Below, piece after piece: positions 48,042 to 58,431 of a stretch of DNA of 64,000 nucleotides. The notes under the pieces were generated by a model. The model made no database searches and was not told the DNA's origin. It saw nothing but the letters and a program-made list of their open reading frames with translations. Source of the stretch: Epithemia pelagica (taxonomy: Eukaryota > Bacillariophyta > Bacillariophyceae > Surirellales > Surirellaceae). A program made the translations under genes and the position numbers. Position 1 is the stretch's first letter, and every line of letters starts with the position of its first letter. The stretch is taken from assembly GCA_946965045.2 (NCBI GenBank), contig OX337236.1, forward strand, positions 1,488,001 through 1,552,000. Reading direction: 5' to 3'.

Positions 48042-50366
48042 ATGTTGCGTTCGTCACGATGCTCTCTGTTCCAACGAATGGCATTGAGATCTCGAGGTGC
48101 TGTCCAGAAGAATAGGGCAACGCCTCGTCTTGGTCCACGACGACCGGTCGACACGGCCTTTGGTGTTTGGCACGGCTCGTCAGGTCAGGGACGATCCATG
48201 GTGTCAACGACGTATATAATTGACAGGATCCTTCAACGCCCCAATCCATTGCTCACAAACGTGGACAAGATGCCCCAGTCGACCGATCCACAATCTACTT
48301 CATCCAATTGGCAACGAGTTTCGGTTGGTCCACAACAACAACAACAACAAGAGGTTTTGGTGAATATGGATCGTATTCCCACGTTATCGTCCCGAATAGA
48401 ACCATTCCATGCCACGGCTGCTACCACCAAGGTATTGGAAACCTATCAGCAGGAATTGGAAACGTTCAAGGGCAGCTATAATGGTGGTGGTCATCTTGAG
48501 GAACAACAAAGCCCTGAGTTTTGGAAAGAGTGGAACCGAATCCAGGAACCAGTCTTTGCCTTGGATCGAATGATTGCTTTGTATGTCCAGGTATCGGATC
48601 CGTCCAAGAAACCATTGTGGGAAAAGGAGCACAAGGCGTTTGTGGAGAAGCGGCAACGGTTGGAGCAGACGCACGCACCATGGATTCATACCAGGATTAC
48701 CAACGGACCAGCACCACAATGGACCGACGATACCGGGGACAATGTGGAGGGTAGTAGTGACTTGACTTCCAAACTTGTATTAAATGGTCCCGAAATGGAG
48801 TGGGCTTCGCACTGCCTCCGGATTTATCTGGAAGAACGGTTTGGACCACAACTCGGCCACGACGACGACAACAACAAGAACAATCCAGACGAGACATCTT
48901 ATTCACAACTGGCACAAGCCATTCAGACGAACACGACTCAATTTGCCGCAGATTGTGCCCAAAACAAGGTGACCAATGACACGGTGAGAACCATGTACAA
49001 TATGATTGGATTGTGGGATGAAAGGGCCAAACGGTTGGGATTTCCCGATACGGCTACTCGAATCCTGAAAGATCATCGCCGCATGGCGAATCCAGAGGAA
49101 GTGGAGCCATTGTATCATTCCATCACCGCGCATTGCCTGGAATATTTAAAACCTCGTGACAACGCCGATGAGAAGGAAAAGTTTGCCGTTTTGGAGCAAT
49201 ATTTGAAAAAGAGCGGACCGAAAACGGAAACTAAGAAGGTTATAGAACCTCATGAACAAGACAGACGCGATCAGATCCGACTCGAGCATTATGTCACGTT
49301 GGACGGGGCAATGGTATTTCTTTGTCGACTGGTCAAGTCTCTTTTCAACATTGAAATCGTTCGAGATGAGACAGTTGACGGATGGAGAGCAGACGTCCAA
49401 CTCTTTCATGTGTTTGATCACGAATCCAATTCAACAGGACAAGGACCGCAACATTTGGGATCTTTTTACGTGGATCCGTTCAAAAGGGGTGGAAAGATTG
49501 ATCGGCCTTGCGTCATGCCAATTAGTTCTCGAGGAATTGACGGGACGGTCCCTGTGGTTGCCATGTTGTTACAAATGGAACCTCCCCCCTGGGATACCGA
49601 ACCTCCGTTCATGACCTGGACGGACATCAAACACTTGTTTCATGAAACGGGCCACGTCCTTCAAAACATGTTTCCGCAATCTCGCTGTGGAACACTCATG
49701 GGCCCACATTACATGCCTCGTGATGCGTCGGAAATCCTTCCCCTCTTTATGGAGCATTGGCTACTGGAACGTACAACACTCTATGGCTTGATTGCGACAT
49801 CGGATATTTACATGGATTTTTCAGAGGATTCCGTCGACGCATTGTATCGTACCGTTTGTCGGCAAAAGGCCTTGGACTTGTCCGAACAAGTGTATTTGGC
49901 GTCCTTGGAGTGGACCTTGCTGTCGGGGTTTGAGTTACAGGGAGGCGAAACCATTATGGCGCTTCAACGACGGCTAGGCCAGGAATTGGCACCGCATGTG
50001 GCACCCTCTGGCAAGGACATGACTCCCTTGATTCAAGTCTTGTTGGCCAATGCCACGGGGGATGTCCTGAGTTTTTATTCCTATTTGTGGGCCGACGCCG
50101 TCGCGGCCACCATTATTTCACGTCTCAAGGAGCAATACACGAACAATTCGTCCAGTGATGATGATAATGACGACAACGACGGGGCCACGGTTTCAACAGA
50201 TGCCTTTCGTCGGTTACTGCTGCATCCTGGAGCAGTGGTACCCGCCGCCGAAATACGGTCCGAATGGGGGTTGGGCAATACAGTGTCCCCAAGGCCATTG
50301 CTCGAGCGATACGGTCTCACACGTCCTGACAACGACAGCGAAGACGAAACAGAACCCATAAGCTAG
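48042..50366 (+). CDS. M3-family zinc metallopeptidase (thimet oligopeptidase/OpdA type), probably mitochondrial
   Basis: 774 residues. The N-terminus (MLRSSRCSLFQRMALRSRG and a basic, Ser-poor stretch) looks like a mitochondrial transit peptide. The catalytic motif HETGH lies at about 534-538 (FHETGHVLQNMF), with the downstream Glu ligand in RDASEILPLFMEHW (about 564). The preceding GSFYVDPFKRGGKIDRPCV and the long helical N-terminal half match the M3A fold. By family it degrades peptides of roughly 5-20 residues, such as cleaved transit peptides. It is uninterrupted with full-length size for the family. A short Asp-rich insert (SSDDDNDDNDG) sits near 705. Confidence 0.92.
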   Translation: MLRSSRCSLFQRMALRSRGAVQKNRATPRLGPRRPVDTAFGVWHGSSGQGRSMVSTTYIIDRILQRPNPLLTNVDKMPQSTDPQSTSSNWQRVSVGPQQQQQQEVLVNMDRIPTLSSRIEPFHATAATTKVLETYQQELETFKGSYNGGGHLEEQQSPEFWKEWNRIQEPVFALDRMIALYVQVSDPSKKPLWEKEHKAFVEKRQRLEQTHAPWIHTRITNGPAPQWTDDTGDNVEGSSDLTSKLVLNGPEMEWASHCLRIYLEERFGPQLGHDDDNNKNNPDETSYSQLAQAIQTNTTQFAADCAQNKVTNDTVRTMYNMIGLWDERAKRLGFPDTATRILKDHRRMANPEEVEPLYHSITAHCLEYLKPRDNADEKEKFAVLEQYLKKSGPKTETKKVIEPHEQDRRDQIRLEHYVTLDGAMVFLCRLVKSLFNIEIVRDETVDGWRADVQLFHVFDHESNSTGQGPQHLGSFYVDPFKRGGKIDRPCVMPISSRGIDGTVPVVAMLLQMEPPPWDTEPPFMTWTDIKHLFHETGHVLQNMFPQSRCGTLMGPHYMPRDASEILPLFMEHWLLERTTLYGLIATSDIYMDFSEDSVDALYRTVCRQKALDLSEQVYLASLEWTLLSGFELQGGETIMALQRRLGQELAPHVAPSGKDMTPLIQVLLANATGDVLSFYSYLWADAVAATIISRLKEQYTNNSSSDDDNDDNDGATVSTDAFRRLLLHPGAVVPAAEIRSEWGLGNTVSPRPLLERYGLTRPDNDSEDETEPIS

Positions 50367-50589
50367 TTTCAATCGGTCCAAATGTCCTTTTTACCGACAT
50401 GCGCAGTGTCGTCGTAAACAGCCAACTTGCGATAGCTACTGCACACTGCACCACGTAGAGACTCTGATATGAGGACTATCAAGTTCTCGATTCTAGGTAG
50501 TTGCGCAGTTTTGTAACTTGTTTACATGGAAAAATGCTTTTATCGTAGAACTCGCGTGTAAATGTATCATTGTAATGGTGGTTGCATTT

Positions 50590-51541
50590 CTATAATTCTC
50601 CAATTCCAGCTCCCACCTTTTGCTTCTTGTCCGCGCCGAGTGCTCGGCGACCCTCTTGGACTGCGTCACGAAACTTTTGTGGATCTTGCAACATGGCCTT
50701 CATTTCGTCATTGCCCATCAACTGTTGCAACATTGGATTGGACGCATCTCCTTCCAACAAGGCTTTTCGTGCTTCTTCAATCTTTTCGGCACTGGCCAAA
50801 TCATCCGAGCCCACCAGTTTTTCCAATTCGGACATGAGAGCTCCGCCATTTTGAAAGAGTTCCGTCATGCCATTCAGGGCTTGTGTCATGTATCCAGCCA
50901 TTTCGGGATCCTGAAACATGTTTTGCATCTGTCCAAAGGATTCTTTCATTTTGGCTTTAAAATAGTCGGGATCTGCCTTCATTTTGGCCAATTCATCGGC
51001 AGGAATAATACCGGTCATTTCCAAATTTTTCAACACATCTTCCGGCGACCCCATAAGGGCGTCCAACATGGAGTCATCTGTGAGTGCACTAAAGGCTTCC
51101 TTCATGGATGATTCTAATTCTTCCGGTGTCATTTTGCTCAATTGCTCCATGGCACTCCCGATATCATGCCCCATTTTCTCCAAATATTGCATGGCCGCTG
51201 GATCTTTCATGGCATCTTCCATCATTTTTTGCATGTCGAGGCCACCCGCTGCTCCACCAGCACCAGCAGCTTGTTGTTGTTGTTTCTTGGCCAAATCCTG
51301 CATTTCTTCAAATTTACCACCTCCTTGTTGGCGGCGGTTTCCACCCAATCCAAATTGCGCGACCGTTCCATCCGGCTACGATATATCAACGACGACAAAA
51401 CGACGACAAGCAGAAACGTGATCAGAACCATTGAAACGACGAATGAAAGGCAGCAAGATTCCACAGCCCAAACTACACACTTACAAATACGAACACAGAA
51501 AGCAAAAGGCTCAGGGCACAAAAGACTCTTGGTATCATCAT
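50590..51541 (-). CDS. Small secreted or organelle-targeted Met-rich helical protein, two exons
   Basis: Exon 1 is 51541-51485 (19 codons), the intron is 51484-51376 (109 bp, GTAAGT...GTAG) and exon 2 is 51375-50590, joined in phase 0 for 280 residues. The model is favoured because exon 2's frame has a stop just upstream of the acceptor, and exon 1 supplies a clean signal peptide (MMIPRVFCALSLLLSVFVF followed by PDGTVAQFGLGG). The mature part is Met/Glu/Ala-rich and helical (DMQKMMEDAMKDPAAMQYLE; MGSPEDVLKNLEMTGIIP). It resembles no family I can name. It could be luminal in the ER or plastid. Confidence 0.75.
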
Positions 51542-51837
51542 GGTCGTCCTTGTTTCGTGTTGCCACTACAAGAGGAAGAAGAATCTCTTTCGTTGGGTCT
51601 TGGATTTTGATTTGTTGGTTGTCGGTGGCAAAGAAGTGCCAGGTGTCAATCGGCCGATATGACGTCAGTCACGCGCCGTGGCCGATTCGGGAATGGGTGA
51701 GTGAATCGGACCACGCGACGCGCGACCGACCCAAAAAGATTCGCGCCACGGCAAAAAAGATATAGGCGTATCTTGAAAAAGACGGGAGAGAATCGTTGAC
51801 CACATCATTCCGCAAGTATATTATAGATCCTGTAGAG

Positions 51838-52824
51838 ATGATGATGATGATGATCAACATGCCTCGATGGAATGTGTGGAAGGTTGCGGTGTCAGTCGCT
51901 TTGGTGGCGGCATCTGGAAATGGATTTCTGATTGGGGTTCCTAACATTGACCAGAGATTGTGTCAACCATCATGGAAGGAAGCCACACCACGGACGATTG
52001 GCCAAGCAGGGACAAGGGATGAGAGTGATACAACCTTGACTGACATTGACGATAATGATGCGGCCTCGAATTCCGTCGACTCGAACGACGAGATACGAGA
52101 AGGTTTGTTGGAAGATTTGTCCGCCTTGGCCTTTTGTACGTCGCGTGGATTCAATGCCACCCAGAGCGAACGAAACCAAGTCCAACGTATTATTTCGGAA
52201 CTGACCAAGTACAATCCCACGGCAGAACCAGTGGCAGCCTATTACAGCGACACTACTACCAAGGCATTATCATCATCATCATCCAACGCAGTATCCTCCT
52301 TGGCTGGAAAATGGACCTTGATATACACGGATGCACCGGATATCATTTCCTTGGAGGGAAGCCGTAATAGTTTGGCTGTATTGGGTCGAATTGGACAAGA
52401 GTGTGATCCACCCTACATTCGGAATGTCATTGAATGGCGACGACCGTCGTGGGCCGATTTCTTGCCCTTTTCGGGGACGGAACAGGCTCGCATTTTGCAA
52501 AAAGTGGTGACACGAGCGCAAGCTTCACCCCAACGACCCAGTGTGGTGCAATTGGATCTCGTGGGATTGGAACTCGAAAGTCCCAACGATGAAGGATCGA
52601 GTTCTCTAGATACGGATAGGACTCTATCGACGCAGTTGCAGCAACGAGGACTGTTACCGACCCTCTTGAACCAAGCACCCATTCAAATGCAGGGACCTCT
52701 CACGGCACCCTTTGGTGAATTTGAAGTCCTCTATCTCGATTCTCAAATTCGAATCATTCGTACGGGACAAAACTATATTGCCGTCAATCGCCGTATCATT
52801 CCAATCGAAGATGCATGGTTCTAA
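51838..52824 (+). CDS. Plastid lipid-associated protein (PAP/fibrillin family)
   Basis: 328 residues from the first of several tandem ATGs (51838; 51856 is an equally good start). The leader VWKVAVSVALVAASGNGFLIGVP is a signal peptide with an ASAFAP-like aromatic position. The fibrillin domain runs from about 95 to 325: LLEDLSALAFCTSRGFNAT, LAGKWTLIYTDAPDI (about 153), GEFEVLYLDSQIRIIRTGQNY near the end, then VNRR. Fibrillins associate with plastoglobules and thylakoid membranes and bind lipids/quinones. A Ser/Asp-rich linker lies between leader and domain. It is divergent from the 50590-51541 gene. Confidence 0.9.
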   Translation: MMMMMINMPRWNVWKVAVSVALVAASGNGFLIGVPNIDQRLCQPSWKEATPRTIGQAGTRDESDTTLTDIDDNDAASNSVDSNDEIREGLLEDLSALAFCTSRGFNATQSERNQVQRIISELTKYNPTAEPVAAYYSDTTTKALSSSSSNAVSSLAGKWTLIYTDAPDIISLEGSRNSLAVLGRIGQECDPPYIRNVIEWRRPSWADFLPFSGTEQARILQKVVTRAQASPQRPSVVQLDLVGLELESPNDEGSSSLDTDRTLSTQLQQRGLLPTLLNQAPIQMQGPLTAPFGEFEVLYLDSQIRIIRTGQNYIAVNRRIIPIEDAWF

Positions 52825-53158
52825 ACCGACCTCTTGATCGATCGAACCTCGACGACCAACCTGTTCTGGTTGCTTCAAGACGGGAATTCTGCTGATGCTG
52901 CCCGTTTCTACATTTGTTTGGTCACTGACTACCTAGCATCTCCTTTGGCCTTAGAGGAGTACCTCCACGCATTAGACCGTTCATGGAACGGACTTCCACA
53001 TGCATTTGATTGTACACGGTAACCGATCCGGAAAGTCTTGGGGTACAAATCAAGACGGCAAAGTTCACACGTAGATTTTAGCTAATGATGGTTACAGTTT
53101 TGGAACTACACACGTAGTACGTGATACCCTGAATTCGAAGCAGTCGATTTCCTTCTTC
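52825..53158. other. Intergenic between convergent genes, nothing seen
   Basis: 334 bp of 3'-3' spacer. Confidence 0.5.
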
Positions 53159-55279
53159 TTACACCAGACCACCCCGTCCGCTACCAGCCCGGGCGACAGC
53201 AGGATCCACATCTGGAATGGCCGTCCATCCATCAAATCGTCGTTTCCAAACCAGGGCTGACATGAGCAAGACAGTCAAGGCGGCAAACGAGGCCACCAAG
53301 AATTTGGGCATGATTCGGGGAGGAACAAAGCCCAAATCACTAATACGATCCGGTTCATCGTAAATGATGGAATCTTGTCCCGAATGAGACAAACAATTCG
53401 GACCGGTCCAATTGGGAAAGCACGAACACAAGCGTCCCTTGGTACAACGGCCACGAGTGGGTCCACCACAGGCATCGGAGGAGGTGTCGTCGACCGAGGG
53501 ATCACAGACACCACCACCATGTTGAATGAGCAACAACGGAACGGCGTCCTTTTCTTCCTTGTACAATTCCTGGTGACCTTCAATGAAACGACGAGTGGGA
53601 CGTTCCGGTGTAGAGCAACCCACCTTGTGCGCCGAATTGGAGGGATCCTGGTAGACGCGCACCCAGTTGACCTTGTATTCCGGACTGGTTCCCTTGGTCA
53701 TCATGTCGCAAAAGCCATCGGAGAAACCACATTGCATTTGCCATTCGTCCGAATGACAGTCAAATTCCTTACATTTACAGTCCGTCGGACATTTGAGAGG
53801 AAATCCCCATTGCTTGGAGATGGCAGTGTTCATGAGAATGTAACTGGGTTCGGATGAGATGGTGGATCCTAGACCGGCTGCATCGATCGACTCTCCCTTG
53901 AGAGCAAAGACCAATTCATCATCAATGAACCAATGCAGGTAGCCGAGCGATGTTTCCGTAGGTACATCCCATTCCAATCTGTAGACATGAGGCTTTGTGA
54001 AGTGGCTTGCATTGAGTTGACGATTGAAACTCACAGCATCACTCCAATAATCTTGACTCTTCTTGGAATCTGACTGGAAGTGGTTGTAGTTACCGTAAAA
54101 GTTGATGTTCAAGGACGAATTGGCTCCTCCGATCAAGCCGCTGTACCATTGGCCTGGTCCGGGCCACTCGCCAGGTCCTGGTCGATTGCTCGGGCGACCC
54201 GGTGCAACCTGAAAGGAAGCGCTCGCAAAAGCTGAATCAAATTTGCATGGACGAGGAAACCACATGAGAGACGAAAGAACCCTGTCAGCATCCAGTGTCG
54301 TTTACGGGAAAATACAAGTTTCAGCCAACCACTTACGTTGTCCAACGGGACTCTTGAGGAAGGGACCTGTATTTGCCTTGATTCCTCCCGGTTGCGCTTC
54401 AAAAATGTCAATTTCCGGCGCCCCACGTCCAAGATATCTCTCCATGCCATAATGTGCAATGTGTTGACAGCCCGACAATTTTTGAGCATCTCGTGCTTTG
54501 GAGGTACAGACAATGGAGGACCAGGGCCAAATGTGCTCGGAACTTCCTACATAGGTATGACGCGCCAAATTGCCGAGCAACCAGAGGGCGGGCCACAAAC
54601 CACCGACATTGTACTTGCCCGGCAATTGCACTTCGGCCTCAATAATACCACCCGTGAAGCAAAACTTGTTCCACGACTGAATCATGGCCGATTTGAAGTG
54701 CTTGGTCACCCGTGTCTTTTTCTGTTTGGAATCGTCGAATCCAATAATCTCCGTATCCGAAGCTTCACTGAAGATGACTAAGTGGCCGTTCTCAATTTTG
54801 GCATTGTCTGGTGAATAGTAGTGCAATGCATCATTGGTGTAATCATTCTTATCCAATGCAGTCCAACGAGGATCGCCACCATCGCGTAGTTCTCGGCCCG
54901 GCATGTTGAACTCGTCCGAAAAAACCAATTCAAAGGTACGTGGCTCGTAGGTGGGGTACATGGTAGGTGTCGAAGATGGAGCCATGGAGGGCAGGGGGGA
55001 ACTGGTTGGCGCCGGAGACGAGGTTGGTGAGGAATGCTTGTGTTTTTTAAAGCCATCGTCGTCGTCCACACTGTCGTCGTCGTTGCTACTCGGCGGAATC
55101 TTGGGAGGCTTGACATTCAATGGCATGGTAGTCAAGGCTTCATAGGGCGTGTCAGGGTCGATCCAGTCCGCACAAACACATTGCAAAGGACAAACTGCAA
55201 TCACTGCCAGTGCAGTGAACCACAAAGAATAATGGGACCCCGAAAGGCGGTGCATTGGCGTGGTGGCAGGTCGAATCAT
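53159..55279 (-). CDS. SKN1/KRE6-like GH16 beta-glucan synthesis protein (chrysolaminarin TGS-type), two exons
   Basis: Exon 1 is 55279-54337, the intron is 54336-54232 (105 bp, GTAAGT...TTCAG) and exon 2 is 54231-53159, joined in phase 1 for 671 residues. An N-terminal hydrophobic stretch (about 17-35) is a signal peptide. A Ser/Pro linker precedes the GH16-like domain from about 115: FELVFSDEFN, WPALWLLGNLAR, and the catalytic cluster EIDIFEAQ (about 289). In exon 2 are HVYRLEWDVPT, LHWFIDDELVF, a Cys-rich segment, an EGF-like CxxxxxGxCxxxxxCxCxxxxxGxxC motif and one transmembrane helix near the C-terminus (FLVASFAALTVLLMSALVW). In diatoms such proteins add beta-1,6 branches to chrysolaminarin. 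Start ATG 55279; 55255 is an alternative. Confidence 0.9.
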
Positions 55280-55850
55280 TCTACTACTACCGGTGTTGTC
55301 GCGATCTTTTGAGGGATTCCAAACAGGTAATTTCCAAAGTGGATCTGGTCTCACAAGAATGCAATTGAGAATCGCGATTCTTCCACACTAGAGTGTGCTC
55401 TTCAAATAATGCGACGACTTTGACTTTCTGGGACAAAAGTGGGCTGGAACCAAAGTCGATGCAACCACCGCAACAAACAAAATCCACGACAGAAGATTTG
55501 GACGCATGTGCAACTGCGACGATTTCCTTCGAACCTTTTTCGTTGGTGTGAATGAGCGTCCACATCATACTTTGGACGCAACGTCACTGATGTACATCCG
55601 GGTTTTATTCCCATCGGTCGTTCATGAAGGATAAAGTTGTATATTTATGATAATATCACTGTGGAGCGATAGAGCGTGCTAAATTTCGATTCGGAAGTGG
55701 CCATGGTGTCTTTATTGCAGATGCCTCATTTCTCATTTATTTTTTGAACCTATGCGAATCTCATAAGAGCGGGGACATAGTGTCGACAATGAGCGGCCCT
55801 ATTCCAGGTAGGCAGAGGTACCATTCCACAACCACACTACCAGGGAATGC
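55280..55850. other. Intergenic, no supported gene
   Basis: About 570 bp upstream of the SKN1-like gene and downstream of eIF2A, both on the minus strand. Small minus-strand frames (55287-55614) are featureless. Confidence 0.5.
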
Positions 55851-57914
55851 TCACAGACCAAGTTGCTCCAATTCTTGTCGCAATTGGTCTTCGGATGCCA
55901 GTTTCGCTTTCTGATCGTCATTCAAGGTACTCGCATCCTTCTGTTTCAAGTCGTCAATTTGTTTCAAAGTCTTTTTGATTTTACGCGCTCGTTTCTCGGG
56001 GTCACCTGCATCTGCGTTGCTGCTCGCCGCTTGCTGCTGTTCTTCTTGCTGTTGTTGCTGCTGCTGTTCTTGCTCCAACTTCTTTTTCTTTTCCTTTTCC
56101 CGTTTCAAGGCCGATTTGCTCTTGCCTTGTGCACCCGCCGACGACGTACCGACCACGGCACGTTCTCCCTGTGGTGTCTTGACCTTTTGGTCCACCACTC
56201 GGGAGGCCGTTTGTAACGTTCCCTCCTTTTCTCGTCGCAACCGTTCCGCCAAACTGGACCCTCCCACACGGTTGCGAGCCGAAGGAGGCACGTACTTGCC
56301 CGCCGAAGAAGCGGCAGCCGTGGTAGCGGCGGGAGCTGCCTTGGGTCGACCAGGAGGAGCGGAGGTCAAGGTCGCCGTGGATTTGGTCACCGCGTCTGAA
56401 TCAAAACCTTCGGGGGGCGGCGATTGCGGTCGATCGGGATACACGTTTGGTTGGGCGGGACAAAAGGCAGCCTGAAGCAATTTGTCGGGTTCATAATGTT
56501 GGTTATTCCATGGGACAGTCTTGACGGCGTGTCCATTGTATCGAAACAATCGTACACCATTGTCTACATTCATGCGAGGACTGCAGGTACTGCAGAGAAA
56601 CCACCGTGAAGACGGGGACCAATCGTAGCCCACCACGGGTGGTCCTGCCCGCAAGGTACCGGCTGCATTTTCCACGCATCCATTGTTAATCAGTTTTTGC
56701 TTGTTACGATCCCAAAACGACATGCCTCCTGCCATGTTGCCAAAGCCAGCCAAACACAGGAATCGACCATGGGGGGACCACGAGACTACATTGCGATGCG
56801 CATTGCCAAACAAAAAAGTGGCCTTGCCCGTTTTGCCATGATGTAAGGTCCCCAAGGGAGGCATTTTCCCAGCCACGGCGGCAAAACAAGGTGGCTTCGT
56901 AGCATCGGGCAACCAACCGACACTGGCAACCGGTCCTTCTTGGGGTAGGGGAACGGCAACAACATCCGGTTCACCATATCTCATCAAAAAGAGTTGAGAG
57001 GAGCCGTAGTATGACTGTCCAGATTTATCGACTGCCGTTTGCAAGGTCAAAAGAGCGGCATCACCGGCTGGGCTCCAATCTACCTTCATATCTTCGGCTT
57101 GAAAGAGGGATTTGGACAACACGGGAGGAGCATCGGATTTGGTAGTTCCAGGAATGAACCGATACAGTCCGGCTCGTGCGGGTTTGTCTTTGGTTCCAGC
57201 CACAAATGCGGTAAACAAGTAGCTAGGTTGGTTGTTGTTGGTGCTTCCATCACCGGCCGCCGTTTGACGTGGAAGGGAGATGCTCGTAACATTGGTGATG
57301 CGAAGTTTGTCGCTGAATCTTACCGCCGAAGGGTCATTCGATGATGATGATAAGTTGGTCGCTGGATAAAATCGGACTTCGTTCGTGGTGAGCAATGCGG
57401 CCATGCGTTCGTCATGCGTCCACTGCAAATAGGGCCACGAATCTCGTTTAATGTTGCGTTGCGCAAAGGCTCCCACCAACTTTCCCGTAGCCGTTTCCCA
57501 AACTCGAAGATTATTGGGACATATTGTTTCGTGCCATCGTTCCCATGTGAGGAGATAGGAACCATTGGGAGAAAGATCCATCATTTGCACTCCTTTGGTA
57601 TCTTGCGAAAAGAAAGGTGCATCGGAAGAGGACATTGCATTGGAGGGTGCAGCGCCACTCTCAGGTATGGCACACTTGACTAGTCCATGGCCAGTCAAAT
57701 GGACATAGACGTGAGATCCATCGGGTGCCGTGACAAACGGAATGGATGTGGCTCCTTTGCAGAGAAATGGACGTGGAATGGTGGTCTCCACCGACCCATT
57801 CATCACCTGCTCCTCGTCAAGTTCATATACTTCTAGCCCTTCCTTCGATCGGACCAATACCTTGCATGGAGGAAAACTGGAGGGATCCATGGACGCATCT
57901 GTTGCCTCGCCCAT
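55851..57914 (-). CDS. EIF2A: Translation initiation factor eIF2A
   Basis: 687 residues from ATG 57914 (MGEATDASMDP); the frame is open upstream but has no other ATG. The N-terminal two thirds form a WD40-like beta-propeller: KEGLEVYELDE, LSPNGSYLLTWERW, WSPAGDAALLTLQT, VVSWSPHGRFLCLAGFGN followed by MAGGMSFWD, and YDWSPSSRWFL. This is the eIF2A signature order. The C-terminal third is disordered and basic (KSKSALKREKEKKKKLEQEQ, poly-Gln), ending in a helix LASEDQLRQELEQLGL that fits the C-terminal ribosome/mRNA-binding tail. By family it delivers initiator tRNA in a GTP-independent way and works in stress or non-AUG initiation. Confidence 0.93.
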   Translation of the reverse strand: MGEATDASMDPSSFPPCKVLVRSKEGLEVYELDEEQVMNGSVETTIPRPFLCKGATSIPFVTAPDGSHVYVHLTGHGLVKCAIPESGAAPSNAMSSSDAPFFSQDTKGVQMMDLSPNGSYLLTWERWHETICPNNLRVWETATGKLVGAFAQRNIKRDSWPYLQWTHDERMAALLTTNEVRFYPATNLSSSSNDPSAVRFSDKLRITNVTSISLPRQTAAGDGSTNNNQPSYLFTAFVAGTKDKPARAGLYRFIPGTTKSDAPPVLSKSLFQAEDMKVDWSPAGDAALLTLQTAVDKSGQSYYGSSQLFLMRYGEPDVVAVPLPQEGPVASVGWLPDATKPPCFAAVAGKMPPLGTLHHGKTGKATFLFGNAHRNVVSWSPHGRFLCLAGFGNMAGGMSFWDRNKQKLINNGCVENAAGTLRAGPPVVGYDWSPSSRWFLCSTCSPRMNVDNGVRLFRYNGHAVKTVPWNNQHYEPDKLLQAAFCPAQPNVYPDRPQSPPPEGFDSDAVTKSTATLTSAPPGRPKAAPAATTAAASSAGKYVPPSARNRVGGSSLAERLRREKEGTLQTASRVVDQKVKTPQGERAVVGTSSAGAQGKSKSALKREKEKKKKLEQEQQQQQQQEEQQQAASSNADAGDPEKRARKIKKTLKQIDDLKQKDASTLNDDQKAKLASEDQLRQELEQLGL

Positions 57915-58133
57915 ACTTGTAATAAATGCCGTCCTCGTCAATCTTGTTGGATCCTTTCTTGAGGATGAAAGAGGGGAGAGACTTCGGCACTTGTGGCACT
58001 GGAGAAGTGCGTTGTGGTTGCGGATCGGATAACGGCGACCAATCGGACGCCTTTCTGCGGTCGCATATGAAACGGGGAGAAGCGAAACATATTTAACGGT
58101 CAAATAACGACCGTGACCAGCGGACGTTCGTCC

Positions 58134-58392
58134 TCAGGTTTTTTGCACGCGGCGATCGTCGCACGGTTTGAGCTTTGCCCATGGATGCGGCGGCCACGTC
58201 CATGCAATTGGTACGAATCCCTGGAACGACGATATACAATAATATCATAACTCGCGGTTGTTGTTGCTTGCCTCTTGTCAACTGCTTCCATAACACAGGC
58301 GCTGAACTTACCTCTTTACGGGTTGTGTGTGGGCTGATTCTTGAGTCGAGGCCGTGAGCGTTCATCCAGAAGTGAACACCGTCAATTGTCAT
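58134..58392 (-). CDS. Probable 55-residue protein encoded by two exons
   Basis: Exon 1 is 58392-58312 (27 codons from ATG), the intron is 58311-58221 (91 bp, GTAAGT...TCCAG) and exon 2 is 58220-58134, joined in phase 0 and ending at TGA. The translation starts MTIDGVHFWMNAHGLDSRIS, and exon 2 reads GFVPIAWTWPPHPWAKLKPC and then DDRRVQKT. Trp/Pro-rich small proteins of this kind are common among mitochondrial complex subunits, but I cannot name it. Intron size and splice sites match the other genes here. The ATG lies only 39 bp from the divergent ATG at 58432, which is either a very compact bidirectional promoter or a warning against the call. Confidence 0.45.
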
Positions 58393-58431
58393 TTTTCAAG
58401 TTGCACACCAGAATCCTTCCCACCGTAAAGC

